Assembly (NCBI GenBank): GCA_002118135.1
Contig: BDIU01000062.1
Location: 186,001 to 250,000 of the forward strand
Source of the DNA: Trebouxia sp. TZW2008
Lineage: Eukaryota > Chlorophyta > Trebouxiophyceae > Trebouxiales > Trebouxiaceae
Length of the DNA: 64,000 bases
Reading direction: 5' to 3'
Positions 1 through 11,200 of this stretch are shown here, piece after piece (positions within the stretch are counted from its first letter, which is position 1; each line of letters opens with the position of its first letter). The position numbers were made by a program, and so were the translations under genes. Below the pieces are notes generated by a model that ran no database searches, was not told the origin of the DNA, and saw only the letters and a list, made by a program, of their open reading frames with translations.

Positions 1-59
1 GCAAGGCACATCATGCAGATCCCACACATGTAGGATGCTGCACTGCAGTGAATCACCAT

Positions 60-215
60 ACGTAGTATCCAATGCGTAATACGCAGTACGTTGTGAGAGT
101 ATGGATCACTGAGATGCAGTGCAATTTACAAGATACGCAATACGTTGGCGCCAATACGTAATGCTCAATACGCAAGTACTTGAGAGTATCAATCACTGGA
201 GAAGTGGAGAGTATG
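60..215. repeat. short degenerate direct repeats (AATACG-type)
   Basis: The words AATACG and GAGAGTAT(G/C)(G/A)ATCACTG recur several times, for example near 77-90, 97-112, 134-175 and 183-197. This looks like an eroded minisatellite, probably inside an intron of the channel gene that enters from the left. Confidence 0.4.
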
Positions 216-354
216 GTGATGCACTGCTGCACTGTCACTTTCTGCTGCACTGCAATGTGTAATGTTGCTAGCTGTGTGTGTGTGGCTAGGAATGTTGACC
301 AAAGACAAGGCCGTTGTCATGCACAAGGCTGATCGCAATGATGGTATGTTGCAG

Positions 355-1641
355 GCTGATGCACAGACTTTGGGACTGTTGCTGTTGATACAAGACATCC
401 TGGTAGGAGCTGAGCGAGACCAGAAGCACCCCTGCCACATTGTCAGCACTGTGCGGAGGCCCCAGACAATCGAGGTGAGACACTTGATGCCTACAACTTC
501 CTCTGCCTGGCCTACACCCTTTTGCCTGAATCTAGGCTGTTCAACAGCACAGGTGCTGCCTTCATGATGCCTCATGGAGCACAGTCTCTCTGTTCTTGGT
601 TTGACCTGTCCCACCAGCTTTTCCATGTCTGTATGCCTGTGCAAATGGACTGATGCAGCAGTGGGCAATCATTTGGTATCTATGATCACAAGTGTTTGGC
701 TACTCAGCTCATCACAATTGCTTCCTTCATCATGTTGGTGGCATACTGATGCATCAGTCTATGTAGCTGTCCCTGTGCCTCACTCGGACTTGTCTACCGG
801 CTGGTATACAGGTGGCCAATTATTTGGTAGACAGGCTAGGCAAGAAGACCGTGACAGCAGAGCTGCTACAGCCTGATGAGCTGATCAGCGGGATGATCTC
901 GCAAGTGGCAGCTGAGCCTGAAATGGCTCTGCTGCTCAACCACTTCATCTACAGCACGTCAGGTGCGCTTTGCATACACCTCAGCATGCCTTGAAGGGAG
1001 CGCTTGTAACATGCTTAGTGTGATGCGTCCAACAACAGCTTTGCCTCGCAGTGATCACATCAAAAAGTGCATCAGGTGCATGTTTGTGATGTAGGCCTGC
1101 TGGGCCAATTTGTACAACTGTACTACAAGCTTTGCTTGGATCATCTAAATCAGCATTGCTGCCATCATTAGTGTCAACACTGCTTTGTGTTCCTAGGAAT
1201 TGTCCTGTGGGCATGGCTTGGGCGTGTGTTCAGTTGATGATATCATTTGCTCATTGAAGGCGGCTGATGTGAGCATCAAATGCAGTGCTGACGCGTACAG
1301 CCACAGTTAATCCTGCAGCCGCTGTCAATTGCAGTCATTGCAGCTTCTGTTATGTCTAAACACGCAAGTGTCTTGCTGAAGGACAGGTCTAATCAGTTCA
1401 ACATGCAAGTTGGGGCATGCATTGTTTAGGTCAAGAGATCTACTTGAGGCGGCCTTCAAGGTATCACACTCTGGAAGACAAGCCTGAGACATTTGCTCAG
1501 ATTGGTGAGATGGCTCGCACTAAGAAGGAGACTGCTATTGGATACATTACCACCTCTGGTGTCATGAGGCTGGCTCCAAGACCAAAGGAAAGTCACCAGT
1601 ATGCTTCTGATGACAGGATCATTGTCATTGCTGATGATTGA
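355..1641 (+). CDS. CASTOR/POLLUX-like ion channel, C-terminal part (5' end outside window)
   Basis: The product is the cytosolic C-terminal part of a CASTOR/POLLUX/DMI1-type cation channel. In plants these are nuclear-envelope channels tied to calcium signalling. I read three exons, 355-474, 812-962 and 1430-1641, joined in phases 0 and 1, with a TGA stop at 1639-1641. Family signatures in order are a TLGLLLLIQDI segment, VANYLVDR then ELISGMISQVAAEPE, and a final domain with AIGYITTSG, RLAPRPKES and a terminal IIVIADD. The same order ends plant CASTOR and POLLUX, where the last stretch reads like a second RCK-type module. The exon starting at 355 may extend further upstream, and everything before it lies outside or was not recognised. 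The presence of such a channel in an alga is known for the family and does not by itself imply symbiosis. Confidence 0.75.
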
Positions 1642-2146
1642 GTGGGCGTCAGCAATCTTGGGGGTTTTTGTGGGACTTGGGTACGGAATGAGTGCACAAA
1701 TGGTTTGCTGTCTGCCTGGTGTTGGCGTGTCTTCTGATTGATTTGACTTTCGAGCAGCTTGTGCGATGCAGCATTGGTGTTTTCATTTGCACGATGCTGC
1801 ATGCATCGTCTGCTTCAGTATCCAAAAGCGTGTTGGGGCAGGCATTAGCTCTCATGATTTTGCAGCTTAAAATGTTGCAGGTGACTAGTCTTTGTGTGTT
1901 TGATCCAGAGAGAACCTGTTGTGCTTGTTCTGTGTTACTGATTATACAGCCACAAATCGGAAGGCTGGTGTGCGATCCTGCATGCAGCAGCATCTTCAAA
2001 AGTTGCATGTCACATCAACAATTAGTCAGAAAAGCATTTGCTCGCATGCAGCACAACGTAAGGCGATTTGCAAACAGCACGTTTCGGCAAAATATGGTTT
2101 GGGCGCTCGAGAGTATTGGAACGCAATCACGCTGAGGCCTCTGAGA
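1642..2146. other. intergenic: 3' end of channel gene and 5' region of phytochelatin synthase
   Basis: About 500 bases between two same-strand genes. I see no supported exon, RNA gene or repeat. CpG content rises toward 2040-2350, as at other gene starts in this window. Confidence 0.5.
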
Positions 2147-3874
2147 ATGCGAGCGAGATTTAGCGATCAGGCGCATAGTACTGCATCGGAGGAGCAACAT
2201 CGGGATCGGCGCGAAGTGTCACTATCTCCTTGTAGTTCATCAGACCGTTCGCACCGGAGAGTGGGTCTCAGGAAACCTTTGTTGCAACTGAAGCTAGGAT
2301 TGCTCCTGCTGGCGATGGTGGATCGCGGCGAGGCCGTTCATCCAACACCCCCGGGGCTGACGGAACTGAGCTCACCTGACGGGATCCAGATGCTACGGAA
2401 CAGCTCGCCAACTGACCAGTTTTGGCTCTTGGCCCAAGAGTTCACGACACAGGACTCACAGGACTGGTGTGGTCTCGCGAGCGCCTCGATGGTCCTCAAT
2501 GCACTACCAATACCAAAGCCTGCCTTGAGAGCATTTGAAGGGTGAGTAAGCACCTGCACTTCATGCATCCCATATATACACCCCTGTATCCTGCGGTGAT
2601 CAGTGCTCAGGCAACTTCATATTTAAGCAAAACTGCACCAGCTGCTATGCCAAGCTATGTTGATGATTGCTGTCCTTGCAGATACCCATACTTCTATCAA
2701 GACAATATCCTCAAAACTGCCAAGCCCCAAGTCATGACAGCGCGGCAAGTGGCAGAGATGGGATTGGGTTTAGATGATATTGTAGACATCTTGCAAAATC
2801 ATGTTGGTGTGGAAGCAGACGCGCTGCATACAGACCCAGCCACAGTCACACTGGATGCTTTCCGACAGTCCATAGCTGATGCAATGGCTGCGCAAGACAC
2901 ATATCTGATCGCAAACTTTGACAGATATGAGTTCATGGGGGAGGGTGGTGGGCACCACAGTCCATTGGGAGCGTTCTGCGCTGAGTCAGATACCGTGCTC
3001 GTGCTAGATGTTGCCCGATACAGGTAGGACTTTGCTTATGTCATACAATGCATTTGAAGTTTGCCTTCAGCTGACAAACATCTTGCAGATTGCAGTCCTC
3101 AATGCAGACAGCAAGTGCTGATGTTCATATATGCTGGAATAAACGCATACAAGTGCGTAGTCAACCTTGGACCTGTGAACCTCAACACAATACACCCTTC
3201 TGCTGAAAATGTGCTGCCCAGCACACGTGCAAAAATCGCCTGTACAGATACTGCTGATCATACTATTCCGACCTATGTCAAGCTTTGCTTTTTGGAGCGT
3301 CAGTCATGGTGTGCACTTTCAAACCATGCTGTGTTCCTGTAATGCAGCCAGCCTTCAACATGCATGCATTGTCAATCTGCATTTGGTGCCTGTTGCAACG
3401 ACAGCCCTCTGTGTGGTGTGTCATTTGTGCAATGTGTGCAGGTTCAAACCATACTGGGTGCCCGTGGCCAACATGTACAATGCCACTGCAAGCAGCAATG
3501 GCCTATCTCAAGGGGGACACCGTGGGTTAGCTAGGGTCAAAGCCCTACCAGAAGCAGCCAGCCTAGCCACTCCAGCACACTACGAGTCGGATTCTTACAA
3601 GACAGAATCTGACGATACTGAAAGCATTGAGAGTGATGCAACATACAGCAGCGATGGGTCAGCCAGCGGGGCTCAGCAGCAAGGCAGGGGGAATAGATCT
3701 GGCATTGCAGCTGGTGTTATTTTAGCATTCTGCATAGGAGCAATTGTGGGCGCTTTTGCCTACAGCAGTTATGAGAAGCGGACACAAGTGCCAGAATCAC
3801 CCACTTCTGAACTGATTGAGCGAAACCATTTGTTGCACATGCAGTCCTCAGTGTCTCAAAGTCCGCATAGTTGA
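2147..3874 (+). CDS. phytochelatin synthase, predicted membrane-anchored
   Basis: Phytochelatin synthase (gamma-glutamylcysteine dipeptidyl transpeptidase) makes metal-binding phytochelatins from glutathione. Three exons, 2147-2541, 2682-3023 and 3442-3874, join in phases 2 and 2. The papain-like catalytic triad of the family is intact: Cys in QDWCGLASASMVLNAL, His in GGGHHSPLGAF, and Asp in VLVLDVARYR just before FKPYWVP. The catalytic domain fills the protein and the Cys-rich C-terminal domain of plant enzymes is absent. A hydrophobic stretch near residues 48-55 (LKLGLLLLAM) precedes the domain. A clear transmembrane helix (IAAGVILAFCIGAIVGAFAY) lies near the C terminus after an acidic Ser-rich linker. 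The start at 2147 is the first in-frame ATG next to the hydrophobic segment; an upstream in-frame start cannot be excluded. Confidence 0.9.
3310..3350 (+). repeat. decayed copy of the start of phytochelatin synthase exon 3
   Basis: Within intron 2, the stretch around 3319-3345 encodes FKPCCVPV and resembles the true exon start at 3442 (FKPYWVPV), including a preceding TGTGCA. It lies about 120 bases upstream of the real exon and looks like a small tandem duplication across the acceptor. Confidence 0.55.
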
Positions 3875-3965
3875 ATGGATTTTTGCGTTGCTATTGCATC
3901 TGAGTTCAAAGAGTGTGCTGTTTGACGTAGTGCCGGAGTGGATTCTATGCTAGGTTTGCTTTGTT

Positions 3966-4007
3966 GACATACCTTTTTGGTATGTCTTTAGATGTCATAA
4001 CAATAAA
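3966..4007 (+). terminator. 3' end hairpin and AATAAA of phytochelatin synthase
   Basis: GACATACC (3966-3973), a T5 loop and GGTATGTC (3979-3986) form a perfect 8-bp stem about 90 bases after the stop. An AATAAA follows at 4002-4007. Together they plausibly mark the mRNA 3' end, although the hairpin could be fortuitous. Confidence 0.35.
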
Positions 4008-4940
4008 CGAATGCAGCTGAGAAAACATTTTGTTTTGCCCAGAGCAGCATGTGAGCGCTGGCGCATAGCAGCGAGAGTGCGCTGGCATGGAAGCAGGCGT
4101 GCCTGTTGTTTTAATTGCTGTCCATCATGGGTTGATTGAAGTAGAGGCAGCTTCTGCAAATGGCTTCCAGCCTAAGCAACCGGCCTGTTGCTGGGCATGC
4201 AGCAAACATTACATCACAGGGATACAGCTTCGGGGCAGTCAAGCAAGCTTAAGTACAGCGAGCTGTGTGTTTGTGTTTGCTCTATGGTTGAGCTGCTCTA
4301 CAGTCCCAGCACCCCACACGTCATCAGTAAGCATCATGCTTCAGATTACCACGATGATGCAGCATGGCGAGCATCATCGTGAGCAGTGTAAGACGAGGAC
4401 CCGAGTGTCATAATGGCTGAAAGGCATCCAAGATTCTACAGAGCGACTGGGGTGTATGCTGATTCGGTCCACACAGCAAGATACGCAAAACAGGAAAGCA
4501 GAGGGATAATCATTGTCAAAAAAAGGTCTGGTTGCAATTCAATCATGTCAGAAGAGAAGTCTTGAGTGCATGTAACATAGTCTTGATTAGTGACGGAAGC
4601 AGGTACACACAACTGTACAGTAGTACATTGTTGTCTGCATAAGCTTCAGGGCACTGTGATCTATTGCATATGCTGCAGGACCTCCATCAAGCCATGTACA
4701 TGAAAAAGAAACCAAATCATCACATTTCAAGTACAGCCGACACTCTAGGACAGACAACATATACGCCAGAAAACAAGGGACCAACAGACTGACAAATGTG
4801 TCTGAAGTGGTTGATGCAGCTGTGCCGCAATCTTAACGTTATTTGGTTACTGTCCAGAACAGCTTGACTCTTCACCATATTTGCTCTGCTGTATGTACAG
4901 AATTTAGATTCATTTCAATCAGCACCACAGCCGTCATTTG
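4008..4940. other. convergent intergenic region
   Basis: Lies between the 3' ends of phytochelatin synthase (+) and the pseudokinase gene (-). Short open frames occur on both strands, but none shows a domain, splice pattern or family motif that I can support. Confidence 0.4.
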
Positions 4941-4979
4941 CTGTACAGAGCTGTTGTGTCCACAGGTCCAGCTCATAAT

Positions 4980-5290
4980 GAGATTGTGTCCGCTGGTAGT
5001 GATTTACTGCGTCATGAGGACAATTTCACAGGCGCATTGTTGCGTCATGATGTTGTCTCTACAGGCCCAGTACTGCGTAACGGGGTTGTTTCCACTGGTC
5101 CAGAGCGTAACGACATTGTTTCCAAAGGTCCAGCACTGCGTAAAGAGGTTGTATCCATGGCCCCAATGCTTCGTAAAGACCTTGTGTCCATGTTACCGAT
5201 GCTGCGTAAAGATCTTGTGTCCATGGCACCAATGCTACGCAAAGAGGTGTTGTCCATAGCACCGATGCTGCGTAAGGAGCTGGTGTCTTG
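4980..5290 (-). repeat. 33-bp coding tandem repeat, C-terminal tail of pseudokinase
   Basis: About nine tandem copies of a 33-bp unit encode the 11-residue motif SLRSIGAMDTR on the minus strand. The copies nearest the 5' side (5160-5290) are the most regular. The frame ends at a TGA (5045-5047), and two or three eroded copies continue beyond it. Confidence 0.85.
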
Positions 5291-8200
5291 GAGAGAGGTG
5301 GTGTCCTTGAGGTCTTGACTCTTGATAGACTCAATGCTGTTGGTGTGTAGCGTGTCCCTGTTCTGAGCATCAAGGCTGGGGCGACTTGGTTGCTCGTCAC
5401 ACATCCTGCAAGACAAGATGACAAATTGTTGCATCAAACTTTCAGCCGCATCATTTTGTGAAAACTTTTGCAAAGGAAATAAAAGTTGTAGCAGCTTCTT
5501 CTTTCCCGACCTGTGACAAGGCAAGCCAGTCAGGCATTGTACACTTGCTTCCATTGTTGACATCAGCAGACATGGGGGATGAAACATGCGGAGAGAGCAT
5601 CAGGGCGTGGCTGAATCAATAGTGCGGTGCCAGTCTGATATGTATGCAGTACACTGGATACACACATACATCATTCTACTGGCACTGAGCGCACAAAGGG
5701 CGAGCAAGAGTCGGCTCAGGACCTGGTGTCCAAGCACTCCAAAGAGCTTGTGCAACTGAAACGCTGGACAGCTTTCACTGGCAACTGATTCAACACATTA
5801 ATGAATCTACCCTGTTTACACATCCCAGACAATTCTCAAGCCACAGAGCATTGGAAGTGTAAGCAGAAGTGAATGCCAAACCTGGTGTCAAAGGACTTCA
5901 AAGAGCTGGCTGTGGTAGTGAGCTTATGCATGAAGTCCTGACTCCACAGGGACTTGCCCCTGCCACGCTGCCCGTGCTTAGTCTGGGTGAACACATTAAA
6001 AATGGGAGAGGCAAGCACCTGCAGCAAGTGTTTGTATCTGAGATGGAAGTCTGACAAATGCACACAGGTAAGAGAGACAAGCGTCTGCTGCTGAGGACAG
6101 CCTTGGGGACAATCATGTGGAATTTGCGATTTGAAGCACAGCACAGCACAGCACAGCACAGCACAGCACAGCACACAAGGCGTTGCAAGCATACAGCACT
6201 ACCATGGAGACCACCTTGAAACCGCGTCCACAGCACTCAACACGTGCAGGCAAGCTCAGCACATGCTACCAAGTTTGAACAGGCCAGCAAGTCTCAAACA
6301 GCAGCAATCAAAAGCTGACCTCATTGATGGTGGAGCGCTGTTCTGGAAGTCTCCTCAACAAATTCTGCACCAGCCGCTGCGCCGCAGTGTCTTTGATCTT
6401 GTGCCAGAAGGCAGGCTGAGACTCGCTCGGCAGGTCTTCAAAGCCGAGCAGCATGTTGACGACATCAATGTCTGAGTAGGTCTGATCGCTGAAGAGACTG
6501 GCGGAGGTGAAGATTTCGAATGCTATGACTCCTAGGGCCCACATGTCCATAGCAGGATCAGCAGCTGCGCCTGCCACGTCAAACAGGTCCCCTTGCACCG
6601 CCTGCACACAGCTTGTCCTTATGAACTACCTTTTCTGCCACACAGGCGCAAATACACTTTGAAGGAGACCTGCAGACAAGCATTGCCCCTGTCACATCAC
6701 ACAGGTCAGTCACACCACAGGCCTCTTGTTGTGTGTCAAATTCAGGAGCAGCAACCAGTAGTCTTGTAAGGGGAGGCGGCGTGGGTCCAAATCTGGCTTG
6801 ACTGTGTGTGCAACCACAATTTGAATATCAGCATGTTGTGCGCTGCCGGCACAAAGTGTAAAAGCTTGTATCACACGTGGGAATCATATTGTAACGTTCA
6901 CAATGGGCACTTCACCACTGCCTACCTCAGGAGGGGCGTATCTGAGATGGTAGCAGCTGCGCACATGCATGCCAGCCTGGGCCCAGTCACCACAGGCAGA
7001 CATCTTCCAGCCCTGCCCTCCTTGAAACCAGGAGAAGCTGCCAGGAGCCAGACTGCAGTGCACCATGCCCCTGGCGTGGTACGACTGCAGTGCCTTGCAC
7101 AGGTTGTAAAGCGTTGCCACCTGCATCAGCAAGTAACAAATCAGTTCATGCAGCAGCCACAAATCAGGCCATTGAGCTGTCAGGCTTCTGGGAAATGCTG
7201 CCAGGGGCCAGACTGCAAGGCACCATGCCCCTAGCATGGTGCAATTGTAGAGCTTTGCACAGGTTGTACAGTGTTGCCACCTGCAGCAGTGAGCAGTGAG
7301 TTGGACCTCAGCTCGGTGAGCCGTCAAAAGGGCAAAGGGGGCAGTGCAGGAACTGCAGCAAACACTCTCGTCGGTCTATTCACAACTATGCACCATGCTT
7401 CACTCATCACTATACTATAGTAACGGGTAGGTGTTTGTTCGTTGCTGTTGTACGTTTCCTTGAGAACAAGGGGAAAGCAGCACCTGTTCTTCCCAGACAG
7501 GGTTGACGGGGTCTTGAGCATCCATCCAGGTTTGAAGGCCTGCGACTGGGGGTTGCATGACAATGCAGGGGGGGCAGGCATCTCCCTCAAAACCCACGTC
7601 TGTGTATGTGTACGTGTCGAACACCTCTGCATTAGCAAGCAGTCGTCACTAAGCAATGCTTTGGCACGGATAACGTAGATGCCTGCTAAATTATTTGTGA
7701 CAGCTTCTGTATAGTGCGCTGCAAGGGGGGCAGGTATCGCCCACGTCTGTGTGAGTGTATGTGTCAGACACTTCTGCATCAGCATACAGTCAGTGCTGAG
7801 CAGCACGAAGGCATGCAACCAACACTGAGCACTCCTGGACAGTAAGCCTAATACAGCATTGGCACTGCATCTGTCTGTTGCGTGGCCAAGGAGCATCTAA
7901 CAACAATGTCACTGAGGAGTGTGAGCATGCATGAAGATTGCATGAAGATGAAGACTTCTGTAAGTTTAGCTAGTAAAGCGTTGCTGTCTTTGTGGAAATT
8001 CAGATCTCCTTTGTCTGACTAGGACTTGTGCACTCAGACTCAAAAGCGTGGCGTGGTCCACATGTCCAGCACTTCAGCAAGATGTAAGCAATCGTAGAAT
8101 TGCTTTGCAGTCAATGCTCACAAGGGCTGCAAAATGACACAATGTGGTGATAGCTGGGCACTGCTGCTTCCATGCAATGCGTATTCCTCCAACACTGACA

Positions 8201-11200
8201 GCCTGCTGAGCTGCATGCCCTCAAAGCAAAAGGGGTTTGCATGTGAGGCTGCAATCAGACAGACTTGGCATGTTGCCAATGCAGGCAGAGTTTTCTCTTT
8301 CCAAGGCATGGCGTAGGAGCAGGGCAGGGCAGCTTGGGGCAAGGCCATGCAGGGCAGAGCAGGGCAGGGCAGAGCAGGGCAGGCAAGCACAGGGCAAGGC
8401 CATGCAGGGCAGGGCAGCATGGGGCAAGGTGGGGCAGGGCAGGGCAAGAGGCAGGGCAGGCATTTTGAGGGCAGTGCTCAGAGGAGTAGGGCATGTCCAG
8501 CAGCTCCTTCTCCTGAATGAAGGCAGGGCTCAAGGCATACATCTTCAGCACCACAAGATGGAGCAAAGCAAGGGCAGGGCAGGGCAGGGCAAGCGCAGGG
8601 CGCTTACGTGGGCAGTGCTCCAAGGAGTATGGCATGTCCAGCAGCTCCTTCTCCCGGATGAAGTCTGAGGTCAGGGCATACATTTTCAGCACGACAGGGC
8701 TCCAGGGCTCTTCCACCTGATCTGCCCCGCACCAGATGGCACTAGGGCTGCGCCACCGCCACCCTGTCAAGCAATATTTCTTCCTGAAGATTGCTCCTGC
8801 CTGTACCACACAAAGAGCATGTTGTTGTAAAGTAATTCCTATTGATGAGGGACCTCATGACAAAACAGCCCTGGTTTCCAGAACAATGCAAATCGGGATT
8901 AGTACAAAGTGGCACCTGTGAGGACTGTGAGGAAAGGTGTGCCAATGCAAAGACAACTTGCTTGTCAGCCGAAGCATTTGTCACGAAAAACAAGTGGAGT
9001 TGGTGTAAAAACAAGCAACAACAAGGCCTGTATGAAGGATCTGACTCCAATCAATGGCATGATTGAGCTTCAATTGAAGCTTGGCTCATCAGATGTCTTC
9101 CCGATGCGCAAGGGCATGCCATAGATGCTTTGTTGTGCCGTTTTTGCTGCAAAACTCCAAACCACTTTGCGAAATGACAGGCAAGGAAGGTACAGCAGCC
9201 GCAAGCGTGATCTCACCTGGAGGTGGTGTATCACAAAGGTGGAGGTTTCTGCTAGGGCATTGCTGACTTCTTGTTCCCGGGCATGCATGCGCCCCAGCAC
9301 CCGCCTCACTGCCTGTAACAACATTCACAAAATGTTGTAAAGAAAGAACAAAGGAGAATTGAAAAAGGGAAAAGATAAGCTGAGACAAATGAATAGAGGA
9401 CATGCCATGCATAAGTTGAGCTGAACCCTGAAAAACGCTGGCTGCTATATGAGTGATGGCCATTCATTGGTGTAAACGGTCACAATGTATGAAAGAAATG
9501 AAAGGGGAAGGCAGAAGGCCATCAGGTGTTGTGTTTGAGCTTTTGTATACAGCTAGAACTTGAACATTTTGGCTTGCATATGAAATACTGGTCATGCAAG
9601 TGATCACACTCACTGCAATAAACAGTGCAAGAATGACCTACAGATGTATACCTTACATGGCTTGGACACAAGTGGTGATGATGTAGTGTAATCAATGCAT
9701 TGATTGCCAAAAGATCCATATCTACTTGTGTGACATGTATGTCAAAGATTATTGCTTGATACTGCAACCAGTGCAATGATGACACAAGAAGAGTTGCCTT
9801 ACTTGTGTAGCCTGCATATGAGTAATCATCACTAGGTATACTGAGTCAAATTTTCACAGCATACAGTCAGTGCAATGATGACCTCAGGCCTTACCCCTGC
9901 TTGAGTGGCTTGCATGTCCACTCCAGCATCCGGCAGGGGCCTGACAGGGGATGGACTCAGGGCCATGCTGCCATCCGGATCTGTGTCATACAAGTCTGTG
10001 CCTGCATGCACAGCACAGCATGCTAAGCATGGCACAGCATGAGCAATACAGCACAGCACAGCATGCTAAGCATGGCACAGCATGAGCAGCACCGCACAGC
10101 ATGCTCAGCATGGCACAGCGTCACAGCACAGCATGATCAGAATGATACGGTCGCTACAGCACAGCATGCTCAGCATGGCTAAGCATGCTTACCGAACACA
10201 GCATGAAGAGCGTAGCATGAGCAGCAAGACACAGCATGCACAGCACAGCACAGTATGTGCATGGTGCACAGCCCATTTGTACGCTGAAGTCTGAGGCTTA
10301 GCAGCATAGCTTGTGAGTGCCCCTGCATGTATAGCACGGCACTTGTTTCAAGAAATGAGACACTGACTGCCACAGCTGTGCAGCTTTTCATGTCACCAGG
10401 CATGCTGCAGCTGCAATGGACAGAGGTCACACTCTGGGGACAAGCTGTGCAAGTAATCATGAGCACCTGTCCAGGGCATGGCCTTGCTGTAGCAGTTAGT
10501 ACTGCAAGACAGTGCACATGCGCACAGACAGCAGCTGCAAGGCACTCCGACTGAACAATGGCTTTCGGGTGGGCAGTGCTTGTGAAGTAAGACCTCAGGA
10601 GTAACGTTCTTGCCCACTTTCAGTTGCAGGGGTGGTGTGTTTGCCATGTTCGCGGCTATGGGCTTGTTCACCTTAGGGAAGGGTGGTATGCTTGCCTGAG
10701 CCATGGGTATGCTTGCATACTTCAGGTGGTCAGGGTAAACATGCACATTTGTGTAAAGGTTGAGGGATGCTGTATGGCCGACAGAAACACGGTGAGGCAT
10801 GCCTGTTACCTACCTCGCATTTGCATGGGCACCGGTATCAATCGATCAATACACATTTGACCAAAGGTTGAGGGGTGCTGTGCTTGCCTGATAGTGTGCG
10901 GGCAGGGCTGTCAGTGGCGCCAGTGGTAGTCAGCTTTGCAGTGTCCATAATGCCCGCCCCCTTCAGGGCCCTGGCACTGGTGTAGCCCCCCTCACCTAGG
11001 GCAGGCTTCAGGGCAGGCCCGGGCTTAGCCCCTCTTTGCCGCCGCCTCCTGGTCAGAAACATCGCCAAGCCTGCCACCACTGCACAGCAGCAGCAGAAAA
11101 TGATTAGAAACGATATTACTTTGTCCATAGCACTGCACACAAGTAGAAGAAGTTTGGCTGTTGCTCTTGATTCTTCAGTTCCCCTCTGTAAGCAAGGACA

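Noticed and set aside
4087..4413. Plus-strand frame of 108 codons after phytochelatin synthase
   Set aside because: No domain, Kozak-like context or neighbouring exon; lies between two convergent 3' ends.
8118..8668. Several overlapping long frames (Pro/Cys-rich or Gln/Gly-rich) on both strands
   Set aside because: They follow from the GGGCA period-5 repeat, which lacks stops in most frames; only the kinase exon within them is supported.
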